From the NCBI RefSeq assembly GCF_964656455.1, contig NC_135717.1, positions 5,704,001 through 5,768,000 on the forward strand: a stretch of DNA of 64,000 nt. Reading direction: 5' to 3'. The stretch's first letter is position 1. Each line of letters starts with the position of its first letter. Below the pieces are notes generated by a model, which searched no databases, had not been told where the DNA came from, and was given only the letters and a program-made list of their open reading frames with translations. The position numbers and the translations under genes are program-made. Shown here piece by piece: positions 35,651 through 47,600 of this stretch. The DNA comes from Halichoerus grypus (taxonomy: Eukaryota; Chordata; Mammalia; Carnivora; Phocidae).

Positions 35651-35949
35651 GCAACCTGGGAGAATCCGTTCTGCGCCTCCCAGCCTCTGGTGGTACCAGC
35701 AACCCTTGGTGCTCACATCATCCAGTGTCTGCCCCCCATTGCATGGCTGTCTGCCCTGTGTGTCTGTCTGCATCTTTCCTCTTTTTATAAGGGCACAGGT
35801 CATCGGGTTTAGGGTACACCTTATCTCAGCAAGACCTCATCTTAATTTGATCACATCTGCAAAGACCCTATTTCCGTATCAGGGCACATTCACGGGTCTG
35901 GGTGGACGTGAATTTGGGGGAGTCACTATTCAACTCAGTACAGGTGTGT

Positions 35950-37295
35950 TCATCTACATTTCCTTGGAAACCCACTTTAATCCCATCAGGCTCAAATGCT
36001 CAGAATCCTTCCAAAAAACAACCCACGCTGTCCAAGATGACAGAGTGGGGGACTCCACTAAGTCCTGGACCAGGCTTCTCAAGGGAAAAATGGCTCTTCT
36101 CAAGTCCAGGCAAAAATACATCCAATTGATTCTACCCTTGACCCCTGTGGTCATAGGAACCCACAGCCTCTCATTGGCAATATTTGGATCCCTCCTAGAA
36201 GGGCAGGCTGGTGAGAATACCTGCCCCAGCCCCTCATCTATTAGGAACACATTAAAAAGACCTAAAGCAAGAACAGTTCCCCCACCCTGTCAACTTTCTC
36301 CAAGGTCTCATTTGATCCTCTAACCAGTTATCCGAGGCACAAGGGTCCCCTGCAACACTCAGGTGCCTTCTTGCCCCAAACCCTGACACACTGATCCCTG
36401 GCTGGGGGTGGGGGTGGGGGGTCAGTGGACAGGTGGGTGTGGCAGCATCCGCCCCACATGCTGATGCTGAAGTCTGAGAAAGTGCCCCAAATGCCTTGGC
36501 TCCTGAAAAGTGGGGCTTCCCAGAGTGGTACAGCCAAGGTGGGGTTGGGGTCCATTCCCCACCACGCTCCGGCTTGAGGCTTGGGGCACACCGGCTAGCT
36601 GGGTTGGGTGGTGAGGGTGGCAGGAGAGCAGAGGTAATTAAGAAAAAAGCCCAGATCTGTTATAGAAGAAAAGCTTAGGAAGGAAGCCGACTCAGAGGCA
36701 TGTAACTCAAAGTGTGGTCCTCGGACCAGGAGCATCAGCGGCATCTCGAATCTTGTTAGAAACCCAGATTCCCAGGCCCCACTCCCGACCTCCTGAATCG
36801 AAGTATGTGGCTTGGCAAGACCTCTGGTGATTCTCAGGCACATCCAAGTTCAAGTGAGACCAGAGGTGCTCACCCTTGATGGTGCACCAGGACTCCTGTG
36901 GGCCTTCAGGGACCCAGGTGGCTGCCCCCTCAGCAGGTGCAGATTCAGGTGTGGGTAGGGCCCCTGGATCTGCATTTCCAAGTTCCCTGAATGTAGCCTT
37001 CCTCCCAGCTCTGATCTAGCGTCTGCCCGGGGAGCCACAGAATTGGCTACATGTTAGAGTCATGGGGGGACACCTGGACCCACCTCCAAGAGACCCCCCC
37101 CCTTCCGAGTCTGGTCCGTCTGCAATGCAGCCTGAGTGGACGTTTAAGGAGCGCTGGTCCAAAAGACCTACTGGGACCCAACACCCCAGACAGCAGCTCC
37201 ATCCACACTTGCCAGAGAACACAGCAGGGATGCCCGTTCCCCCCCCACCCCATGCACAGAAAAGAAAGAGACTCCGGCCCCCTGGCATCTGCTTG
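35950..37295. other. Intergenic DNA downstream of TMEM130
   Basis: Contains two imperfect copies of a medium-reiterated-type sequence (about 36,700-36,860 and 36,860-37,130, sharing GTTAGA/AACCC, CCAGGCCCC and GTCTGG words) that I cannot assign. No exon is seen. Confidence 0.4.
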
Positions 37296-37299
37296 GCTA

Positions 37300-38481
37300 T
37301 TTTGAGAGCACACAAGCTTTATTCAGCAGTAATGGCAGTATTTCATGAGAATGAGCTGCACGACAGCGGGAATGCTGTTGTCTGCACAAAGTCTGAGAGC
37401 AAAGATTACGGCAACAGAGCTTTGCCCCCACAGCCCTGCCCCCTCCCCCCCAAACAGGCCCCCTTGGCTCCTCACGCTCCTGCACGGCTGTGCGGGGGGG
37501 GGGGGGCTCACTGTGGTCTCTCTCTGCACCTGGACCGCCCTCTCCACCAGCTCTGCCTCCCCTGGGCCACTGGGCTCCCCCCCGCCCCGAGGGCTCCCTC
37601 CAGACCTGCCTCCTTCTCCAGGCCATGCGGAGGGGCAAGAACACCATCCCCCACAGTGAACCCAATTCCCCACTGGCTCGCTCCTCCTTTTCCTCAGTGG
37701 AAGTTAACAGGGTCTCAGGACAAGAAGGCGCTCTTCATGAAGCCCTCTGCACCCACAAAGTGTTAGCCCTGCCCCCACCCACCCCCCAGCAAGCAGGCAG
37801 GAAACAGAGTGTCCTTAGAATGGACCCCAGGAGCCACGGGGACTGGTGCACAAAGGGGAGGGCCAGGCCCAGGAGCTGCGGGGGGCCAAGTGGAGTAAGT
37901 CCCATGTCCTTTTAGTTCTAATTCAGGACCCAGCAACCAACGTAACTGATACAGAGGACATCGTCGGAGACGCCTGTGGGACACGTGTGATGTATGTATC
38001 TGCGTGTGTGCGTGCGTGTGCTTGTCTCTGTATGCGTGACCTTTTGTGATGTAGCCTTAACCATTGGTGACCTTCCTCCCGGTTCTCTGACCTAGGCAGG
38101 GCCACCTGGGGGAGGGAAGCTCAGACCCCAGACGGACGGCAGAAGTGCCAATATGGGAAGAATGGGTGCGGGGCAGCCAGGCAGCCCTGGGAGAGAGGAG
38201 GGACCCCGCTGAGTGTCGGGGCCCTGCCTGGGGCTCTTCAAAGGCAAGGGGTGGGGTAGGGGGACTGAGAGGGGCTTGCAGCAGGGGCTGGACTGCACAG
38301 GTGGACAGATGGGGGGGTGTGGGGCTGAGGGGGGCTTGTGGCGCAGTTGGAAGTACGGATGGATGGCCGGCAGGGTGGGCAGCCCCGCACCCGCACGCCC
38401 CTCCTGCTCGGCGGCTCGCGCCGCCCTGTCCAGAGCGCCCAGCTGGCGGTCAGTTAACGCTGACACGGGATTGGGGGGCGC
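37300..38481 (-). other. TMEM130: TMEM130 3' UTR (approximate 3' end)
   Basis: The stretch after the stop codon runs about 1.18 kb to an AATAAA signal. It is GC-rich, with C/G homopolymers (the plus strand has a run of about 13 G near 37,494-37,506). No reading frame that looks conserved was seen. The end is inferred from the poly(A) signal only, and other sites are possible. Confidence 0.6.
37318..37323 (-). promoter_or_regulatory. Poly(A) signal AATAAA for TMEM130
   Basis: TTTATT on the plus strand reads AATAAA on the minus strand, in the context GCTGAATAAAGCTTGTGTG. The downstream GT-rich sequence on the minus strand suits cleavage about 15-25 nt later. It is the first canonical signal found after the TMEM130 stop. 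Confidence 0.6.
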
Positions 38482-38634
38482 TCACACGGTGTACGTTTTG
38501 ACGGATTTGTAGAGGGGCGGCAGCAACCCGCGGTTGTCGCGGACAACTTCCAGGTACTCCGAGGGAGTGTCCAGCAAGACGGGCCCACAGCACATGTGGT
38601 GACAGCACCGGGCCCCGGCGGGCGGCTCGGGGTT
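38482..38634 (-). CDS. TMEM130: TMEM130 coding exon 8 (cytoplasmic tail and stop)
   Basis: Encodes residues 374-423 and TGA (38484-38482). The acceptor is TCTGACAAG. The tail carries a Cys cluster (RCCHHMCC, 382-389), YLEV (400-403), PPLYKSV (412-418) and ends TYTV. The Cys cluster could be palmitoylated, and YLEV and YKSV fit the YxxPhi sorting form; these roles are inferred. An in-frame Met lies just upstream in the intron, but the acceptor and phase make the exon start at Asn374. Confidence 0.96.
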   Translation of the reverse strand, partial: NPEPPAGARCCHHMCCGPVLLDTPSEYLEVVRDNRGLLPPLYKSVKTYTV

Positions 38635-41600
38635 CTTGTCAGACATGGGGGAAAAGTCAAAATCAGCCACCTATGGTGAACGAAACCCCACGGGTCAATC
38701 ACCCGCCTGCCAGACCCCTGCTAGGTGGCCTTATGAGCTCAGCTGCCTGGCGGCTCACGGTGCTGCCCCACGCCCTTGGCTTTTCTGCTCCCAGGCCCTA
38801 CCTCCTTCAGTTGCCCCCCCCCACCCCAGCACCGGGCACAGCTTCTCGTTAAGGGGTGAGCGCAGCAGGGAGTCAGATGGGAAGAGGCCAGCTCAACGTG
38901 GTCCGTCTATGAATGCGTCTTGGGCACGTCGCCCCCAGCCCTAGGACCTCGCTCTGACATCCAGGCCCCCGCCAGGCCCCTCTTCTCCAGTCAGGGCTCC
39001 GTGATCCAGCCCCCACCCTCCTGAACACCCACCTCTACCATGTCCTTCTGGTGAGCGGCATTCCGGAGGGTCATGTACATGATGAAGGCCAGCATCATGG
39101 TGATCAGCGTGGCACACGGGAAAGCAAAGACAGCCGGCTGGATGCCTGGGAGTGAGACACGGTGAAGTCACGGGTCTGGGGAGTTGGTGGTGAAGGCCAG
39201 CTCTCAGACCGCAGTGGGGGACAGCTGAGTCAAACCCCACAAGGGCTATCATTTCCTTAGGTACCTGCATCCCAACGAGGCAACCCCAACAGGCCAATCT
39301 AGGAGTCTACAAACGCCAAGTAGGGGTGTGTTAGGGTTTTAAAATATGTCCCCATGTTACTTGATGGTCTCTTTCAAGAGGTGCAGCTAAATCCCCCACC
39401 CCGAGTGTGGGCTGGATTTAATGACTCGCCCTAATGAATAGCACAGGACGGGAGCCACGACCAGGCCATCAAAGAAATCACAGCTCCCTCCCCACTCTCT
39501 CTTGGGTGACTTGTGCTGGAGATGGGAAGCCATGTTGTGAGGACACAACACAGCCTGTGACCTGTCGTAGCTGTCTGCGCGCCACCAGCTCTAGGCTCCC
39601 TGAGCCCCTGAGCCAGGAAGCTGCGTGGCGGCACAGGGAGAACCCAAGGTCTGCAGTTAGGCGGTCCTGGGTTCGAACCCGGCTCTGACCATGCTCCCTG
39701 ATGCTGATGCTGACCCACAAGGCTGCTTCAGGGATGCCACGAGGGGAGGGGTGTGAATGTGCCAGGCGCACGGCAGGTGATCGGCAAGTGTGGGTCCCCC
39801 TCCCCCCTCCCTCACCCTGCCCCTGGTGTAGACACCACTGTGTGCCGTGAGGTTCTGCTTCCCAGGAAAAGTCAGCACTGATTACCTGGAATGCTGTGTC
39901 CTCTGCAGGATTCAGGGGGTCCCGAGGCACTCAGTGCCCAGGAGAGGCTGGGGGAGGCAGGGCCCCAGACCCCCGTGGGGCCCACAAGGCCAGCCAGGGC
40001 CCAGAGCACAGCGTCTGCCCAATGGCTCAGAAAGGGACTGGGGAGACCGGGGCAGCAGTGCACTTGTGGGTCCAACCCTGGGGACAAGTGCAGGGACCTG
40101 GCTGGGCACCTGAAAGACCATCCCTTAGGGTTCTCCTCTATGTAAGGAAGTGCTTTTCTGGGGTCACAGGAGAGAGCCCCCCCAGAAAAGAAGGGTAGAA
40201 CTTCACGCCATCATCAGCTAGCCAGCGGCCAGGCCTGACGGTGACTCAGGGAAGGACGTTCCGGGGACGGTGGCCAGGGGTCCTGACAGATGACAGGAAC
40301 CCCACTTCACACTTTCTGAGCAGCGCCCGCTCCCTGGGGGCTGGTTTTAGTGGTGACATCAGTGCCAGGATCGGGGTGATGGCAGAGGAGGGCATGGTGA
40401 TTGTGGGGGGCCCAGCGGGGGAGTGCTCACAACGGGGACAGTGCGGCACTGGTGATACGTGGGAAGGACACCGGGACAGTGACGGTGGCAGTGAGCGAGA
40501 GCTCAAGCCGTCTTGCTGCTGGGCGGCACGGGATCGATGGCCCAGGTCCAGACGGTGCCGGAAGGGCCGCGGGGAGTGTGCGTGGTGCTGGCGTTGGGGG
40601 GTGGTAGAACCGAGGGGTGCTAGGGCTGGCGGGGGAGGTCTGGGCACACAGTCAACCGTGTTGGCTGGGCCAGTAGGTTTGGTGACGATTCTCGTGTTGG
40701 CGGAAGCGCGGGGTCACTTACTGGAGGGCCACACCTGGATCCTATGGTACTGGTGCGTCTTACTGATGACGTTCTCAGCCCGGATGCTGAAGCAGTAGTC
40801 CCCGGGATCCCTGAAGGTGTGGGTCAGGTTGTAGGCCGTGCTGGCCACCGACACGGGCTGGCATTCTCCTTCCTCCAGCGGCAGGCACTCGGGCTTGAGA
40901 CGCCAGCACACGGTCAGAGGGGGGCTGCCGGGAAGTGGGGGTGGGTTTTCAGCAATGGCCCAGCAAGGAGTGTGAGCACAGACCAAGGCTGAGAAGGGCC
41001 AGACAGCCGTGAACCCAGCTGTCCTGGCCTCTGCTTCACCCCCTCCAGACCCAGGGAACACAATGGTAAATAAGAGATGCCCCCCCAGACCCCAAGGGGG
41101 TGCCAGGCTAGTGAGGCAAACAGGGATAGGCACAGAGTGCTGGACGAGGCAGGACGAGTGCTCCGGTGACACACGGGGAGTGCTGTGGAGGCAGAGGGGA
41201 CAGGTGGGTGCATTCTTAATGAGGAAGTCAGGGAAGGCTTTTCGGAGGAGGTGGCATTTGAATAGGATCTGAAAGGATAAGTAGACTTTTGACAGGCTGG
41301 GAGGGGCGAGGGCGTTCCGGGTTACCCACCTGCCATAGCACAGGCTCAGAAGCTGGAAAACACAGGTCCGTCTCAGCAATGCGGAGCAGGCAACCCCAGG
41401 CCCGAGGAAAACACACACTCCTGCCACCTCAGCCATCGGGTCTGCCAAGCCCACTCTTCAAGTGCTAAGCACCTGCCCCCAAAGCTCCCCGAGAGCTTCA
41501 GAAACCTCCTCCAGCCCCATGGCTCATCTTCGTCTTTTCTTGGCCGCTTTGCTTGCTCCCCATCGAGCCTTGCTTCCCTGCCGTGGCCCTGTGTTGAGTG

Positions 41601-44600
41601 GTGGGGCCGGTCCTCCCCACCCAAGTCCCTGCAAGGCTGAGCCTGGACCACCGACCTCTGCGGCCCCTGAAGGGCTGAGCCTGGACCACCGACCTCTGCG
41701 GCTCCGTTCACCCTGGTGCGGAGAACATGCCCGGCTTCTCGGTCGCTTACTACATACTCAGCCTAATGTTGTTCTTGCCAAGAGGTGGGCCGGTTCCTAC
41801 CCAAGACGGTTTGCTTTCTGGGGGCTGCGCAGAGAGCTTTTCACCTGACTGGTTCCTCACCTGCCTTTGCCTTGACGCCCACACTGCAGACAGCTCCAAA
41901 AGGCCCATGCTCTCTCCCCTGGACCTCGAGTATGGAGCCGTGCCCACAACTCTCCCGTGGTTGCCAGGCAAGGTGGCAGAAGCTTCCACTGGCCCCCAGA
42001 CTTGGGGCCCCGCAGGGGATGGAACTCTTAGGCTCAGGATCATCCATGGGAGAGTGTTGGCGGGGCAACGAGTCACCGACTATGCACCCTGGGGTTCACT
42101 CACCTCCCCAGGAAGTTCAAGGTCACTGTCATCTTTTGGAAGGTCTGAATTAGGGTGGGCCCCAAGACCTGGATGCCTCGAAGGGTCTCTGAAAGGCAGA
42201 GAGGGCCCCATTAGACCTGGTGGCTGAGGACAGCGGTCTCAGAGCTCCTAGGGCTCGGGGCTGTGTGACCACCAGCCCGTCAGGCTCTCTCCCGAGGTGG
42301 GGGTCGCAGGTCCATCCAGGGCATGCCTGGGTCCCGCCCCCCCCAACCCGACAGCAGCAGGTGCCGGAGCCGCTCAGAGTGAGGATGCTGGACGAAGCGG
42401 AAGCAGGCGGGGCTCTGGTAACATGGACGGAGGGCTAGCTCCGGAGAACCCCCCCTCCCCCACCACCTGTGCAATGTGGGGTAAGCGCCACCCCATCCGC
42501 ACGCACGCAGCACAACTCAGAAATCTGCCGCAGCTGCCCAAGCACCCACTCTGGCCAGAGTCAAGGGGAGGCAGGTTTGGGTGTTTCTTCTCTACAGGAG
42601 GCCAAGGCTGTCCTAGCCCCAACAGGCCAGTCCTCGACAGGACGCCAACGTGGCCCGAGAACAAAGAGCCATGTGGACCCACCAGCCAACAGCAGTGTCT
42701 GGCCACAGGCTCGGGCTCTGGGAGCGGGCGGCCCTGGGTTCAAATCCAGCTCTGCCACTTGGTGGCCATGTGACCTCTGCCATGGCCCCCAGTGCCCTCT
42801 CAGAACTCTGCTCAGAGGGCTGCCCAGGGGATGACAAGAGAGGATGTGCATCCAAGCTCAGCCCAGTGCCCAACTGGAGCCACTCTGATCTTCATGGGCT
42901 CCAACCTGGGAAAGAGTTCTGCCCAGGGCTCCCCAAGGGGCCAAACGTTCGACCTGCACCAACCCCCGGAGACCCACCCTGCAGCTTCAGCGAGGCAGAG
43001 AAGTCGCCTGTCTTCTGCATAATGCCCTTCCCAGCGTTCTGCGTTGCCTGTTCCCACTCGGCCACCACCTTGAGCTTCACGGTGAAGGTTCCAATGATGG
43101 AATAGTTGTAATAGACCATAGCATCTTCCGTCACCATCTGGGTGCTGTAAGGTGACAGGAGGGAGATGACAGAAGTGACTCATGTGGCCTCTTAGAGTCA
43201 GGGGTGTCCATGGAGTGACAAGCTTGGCTACCAATGCCTTGTGAGCAAACCGGGCATCATCACAGCAGCCCCCCGAGCTGGCCGGGATGCAAGGTCAGCC
43301 ATGCTTGGGTGAACTGGCTGCTGGTCATCTTTGTGCTTGTAAGTGACAGGTGGGAGAACTCCTAGCAACAAAGTGCCTGTCACCTGCCAGGAAGTGCTCT
43401 GCCCCCTTCCACCAGGAATCTAAAAGAGGCCCTGCATTAGAGACAAGGACAATCCTGGGAGGGAAAAAATATACACTTTGGAGTTAAGACATACTTGGCT
43501 TTGAATCTCAGTTCTAGATTTCCTATCTATATAGCTCTAAGTCTTACTTTTTTCATCTGTAAAACAGAATAATATCTCTATCACAGGTTATTAATATCAT
43601 GCTTTTTCCTGCAATTACGTGAATTACTTCGAAAGGAAGTCTAATAACAATAAAGAAAATCTTTGTTGATTTCTCAATGCTCTTTACATATGAAGTTTAA
43701 CAAACCTTTGCCTATTAAATATCTTCCAAATATTTTCTAAACCCAGTTTAACGTTTGTCTTTTGGTTTGATTTACTTCTTTTTTTGGTTTACTTCTTTCA
43801 TACCCAGATTTTAAATTTCATGAGCCAAATCTAGCATTTTTTTCCTTTATAGTTTCTGCCTCTGTTTCTCTATTCTTAGAAATGCTTTCCTCACTGCCAA
43901 ATTATCCAATGGCAGGGGATCATCTACATTTCAATCTAGTCCTGGTTCATTATGTTTAATTTTTCAATCTATCTAGAATCGCTTTTGTTAAGGATCAGAT
44001 TGTTTTTCTTCTAAATAGTTAACCAATTGCCTGAGTGCCATTTATTAAATAATCTATCTTTACTCACTGGCTAGAAATACCACTGTTACCATATACTAGG
44101 TATGTATAAGCTCAGGTTTGTGTCTGCCTTTTCTATTCTGTTCTGTTGTGCAGCCTTTTGTTGCTGCAAATTATTTGTGACTTCTTTTTAAGATTTTACT
44201 TTTAAGTAATCTCTACACCCAATATGGAGCTCGAACTCACAACCCTGAGGTCAAGAGTTGCATGCTCTACCGACTGAGCCAGGCAGGCGCCCCTATTTGT
44301 AGCTTTGAAAATACATTTATGTATGCATTTCTAGTTCTTCTCCTCATCCCCGCTCATTGTCATCCTGTTTTTCTGATCTTTTTTCCTTCTGACAATATTG
44401 AGACATTCTCTCTTCATTTTTTAAGTCTTTTTAAGGTTCTAGGTACAATTTGCAGTTTTATTCACATAAATCCTACCGTTTGGGGCTAAGTTTATTCTCT
44501 CCGTTTTTATGGTTTATAACTATTGTAAAAGATTTTTTTTCTATTACCATTATATGGAAAGGCTATGAATCTTTGTTTTGTAACCGGCCATATCACTGAA

Positions 44601-47600
44601 ATCTCTTTTTAGTTCTAAGATTTTTCAGTTGAGTCTCTTGTGTTTCTCAGGTCGTCTATATGTGTGATGATTTTTGTCTTCCTCCTTTACAGTATTTATA
44701 TTTCTTTTTCTTGTCTTATTTCATGGGGTAGTCAAAAATGTTCTATTTTGGTAAAAATAGTGAATAATGTATTTAATGTGAAAAGAAATGCCCCTAATTA
44801 GTATAGAGACTGTCCCCTGGTTTGAGACAGATGTTCCAGATGTTCTTTAGGTTATAAAACCACATGTATGTTTATAATGACATATATTTTTATACATGTA
44901 TATATGCATATATGCATTCATGCATGTGTATATATGTGTATATTATGTGCAACTTAAACACCAAATTTAGATGAACTGTAGAATCTTTGTCACAATCCAA
45001 AATTATACTTAATGGAATATTTATTGGACTTGCATCAAGCTTACGGGATAACTGGAGAGAAATGGACATCTTTACAATTTTAAGGTTCACCAGCCTGGAC
45101 ATGGTGTACAGAACACATTCTACTCAAATCTTTAATACCTCTTAGTTGGGGCACCTGGGTGGCTCAGTCTATTAAGTGTCTGCCTTCAGCTCAGGTCATG
45201 ATCTCAGGGTCCTGAGATCAAGCCCCACGTTGGGCTCTCTGCTCAGCAGAGAGTCTGCTTCTCCCTCTCACTCTCACTCTGGGGTCTCTCTCTCAAATAA
45301 ATAATACAATTTTTAAAAAAAATCTTTGATACCTCTTAGTAGCTCTAGTTTTCTTCACACAGGATCTTGCCCATTTCCAGGTAAGTGTGTTCCTATGTTT
45401 ATGTACTATTTTTGCTATAATTAGGAGTTCCCACTTTGTTTTCTAACTTATTACTATACATAAGAAAGCACGTTGAGCCTTTAAGTCCCATGGGGGTGAG
45501 GAGTGATGCAAGAGAAGGATTACTAAACTTTTGATGAACTTGGAAAGTTGGTCTGTGTTTCTCTGCAAGCCTGAGAAATGTCTTAAGGAATGCCAACAAA
45601 TGGAAGGTGGAAGCATATGGGATAGAGTAGGAAGGACCATCAGCCAGGGACTTGAAGGGACCCAAATGGAGTGAGGGGTCTCCGCAGAGCACCACCCTCA
45701 CAGGAGCTCGGGGTGTCTGTGGGCTGCCTGGGCTCAGTGCCTGACCCCCACTTCCTGACCTGCCTCCTCCAGCCTGGCTTGTTTGGAGAGGAGAAGTCAG
45801 GAGAAATGAGGCCAGAACACCTGAGTTCTACCATAGGAGTATACTTGCATGTGCCATCAGCCAGGTAGGTCCTTCCAGAGTCAAATGGAGAAAAATCCTA
45901 CTTTGACCTTTATTAAAGGGATGTTTGGGGCACCAATGACCTCCTGTACAAGGTTGTAGGCACCTCAAAGGCAGGTCCCACGACTGGTTCACCACTGGTC
46001 CCCACATACCCCACACTGGACACAGAGCAGGAGTGGCAGGAAGGCTTAGAGGGAGAGAGCATGAGCAGGTGAGGGTGGGAAAGTACAGAGCACTCTGCGT
46101 GGGACGATGGGGCCACCAACCACAGGCCAAAGCTTTGGGGCATCAACGGGGAAAGACGTACCCATCTCCGAAGTCCCAGTTGTAGAGAAATGAGGCCGTC
46201 TTGAAGAAGTTGCTCGGGTCGTGGAGGAGGAAGGAAACTTTAAGGACTGTCTTGGTGAGGTAAGAGCTGGGCCAGGGCAGGGAGGTGTTCTGGGTGACAA
46301 CGAGGTTCCCCACGAGGAGCTCTGGGAGAGAGACCATAGGTGGGTGAGTCCCCCCGAGGGGGCGGGAAGGAGGAGCCAGGGAGTAACCTCACATGCCAGC
46401 TGGCAGGACAGCCTCTCCCCACCCCCGAACTTCTGGCTGTCAGAGCTGAGTGGTGGCAGGAGGGGACCTGCAGGTCCCCCACATCATTGCCCCTGCTGCA
46501 TGGGACACTGGGACACTGGTGAAGACTCACGGCACATAGCACACACATAGCCTCGCTCCTACGCCACTTTCACCAGGATCCCGAACTTTCTGGCACAAAA
46601 GATGCCCAGGACCAGGAGGAAATGCATAGGCTTTGAAAGAAATTCTCAGGAGAGATTTCAGATTATTAGATGAGCCTAGAAAAAAATTAGCAGTTCTACT
46701 GATCATAGCTCTACATGCAACGTGCTGGGCTGGGTAAGGACCACGTTCTGTGTCTCCTTCTCTAAAAAAAAAAAAAAAAAATTAGGAGCTGATTTTTTTT
46801 CACCCCAAAAACAAAGTAAGGTGTGCTCAATAAAGCTCATTTGGAAAAATGCTGAAACATAGGATGAAAAGAAACCGCCTGTCATTCAAACACAGCTATT
46901 GTTGATGTTTTGAAGAACTACAAAGCATTTGTGTGTATGTATTTAATAGAAATGGACATTACATATACATACGTATGCATACTAAACACAGTTGAGCAAA
47001 TTGGTTATAGAAGTTTGTGTTTTGCTTTTTAAAATTTTATAAGCAGGAGTATTCCCCCGGGACAGTACAAACTCTTTGTGAGGGTCATCGTTATTCATCA
47101 TACAAATTATATCCACATACTTAACCAGTCCTGTTACGGTTGCAAACTTAGCTTGTCTAATATTTTCTTCTGTTGTTATAAACACCACTGCAATGAACAT
47201 ATTTGTGCATAAAACATTACCCAAATGGAAATTTACTTCCTGAAGACAAATTCTTTAACAGATTGTAAACTCCAAGAGAGCAGGGACTTCCTGGAAGGAG
47301 AGAGGAGTGTTAGGGTGGGAGGCTGAAGGGACGAGAATGAACAGACCAGAGACTGAAATAGTGCATAACCATTGAAACATTATCGATCAGCTCCTCTCCA
47401 GAGGGTTGTTAATTTATACCCCCAGTAGCAACATGTGCTTTACGTGTCCATTCCAGCACAATGCTGACCAGCATTGGGTAGTAACCATTTTCTGATCCTT
47501 TGTTTATACGATTACTAACCAGGCTGGATGGTTTTCTCTGCAGCAAGAGTCTGAAGGCCAATTAGCAAACAGAAAAGGTCCTCACCTGTGATGGGGAGGA

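Larger units (their letters stand above)
34985..35945 (-). mobile_element. MLT1-like LTR, reverse, split by another LTR
   Basis: The left part (34,985-35,090) reads TACCACAAACCGGGTGGC, GAACAACAGAAATC and GAAGTCTGAAATCAAGGTG. The right part (about 35,650-35,945) resumes with GGGAGAATCCGTTCTGC, CCTCTGGTGGTACC and AAAGACCCTATTTCCG. Together they are a reverse MLT1A-type LTR, lacking about 30 bases at the break. Confidence 0.65.
39146..40721 (-). other. TMEM130 intron 6
   Basis: A 1.58 kb intron. It contains an LTR-like fragment (about 39,325-39,610) and a MIR piece (about 39,630-39,790). The GC-rich remainder to 40,721 shows no recognised element. Confidence 0.8.
40925..42103 (-). other. TMEM130 intron 5
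   Basis: A 1.18 kb intron. It holds an L2 fragment in the minus orientation (about 41,040-41,290) and a 38-bp tandem duplication at 41,635-41,703. The remainder shows nothing. Confidence 0.8.
43145..46161 (-). other. TMEM130 intron 3, mostly L1-derived
   Basis: A 3.0 kb intron. It includes a MIR piece (about 43,480-43,610) and a long AT-rich L1 segment (about 43,620-45,115) interrupted by a short Can-SINE (44,188-44,293). A full Can-SINE follows at 45,147-45,319. From 45,340 to 46,160 the sequence is unique, with no feature seen. Confidence 0.8.

Noticed and set aside
40714..41454. A 246-codon minus-strand frame around TMEM130 exon 6
   Set aside because: Only 40722-40924 is exon. The rest is read-through into intron 5, including an L2 fragment.
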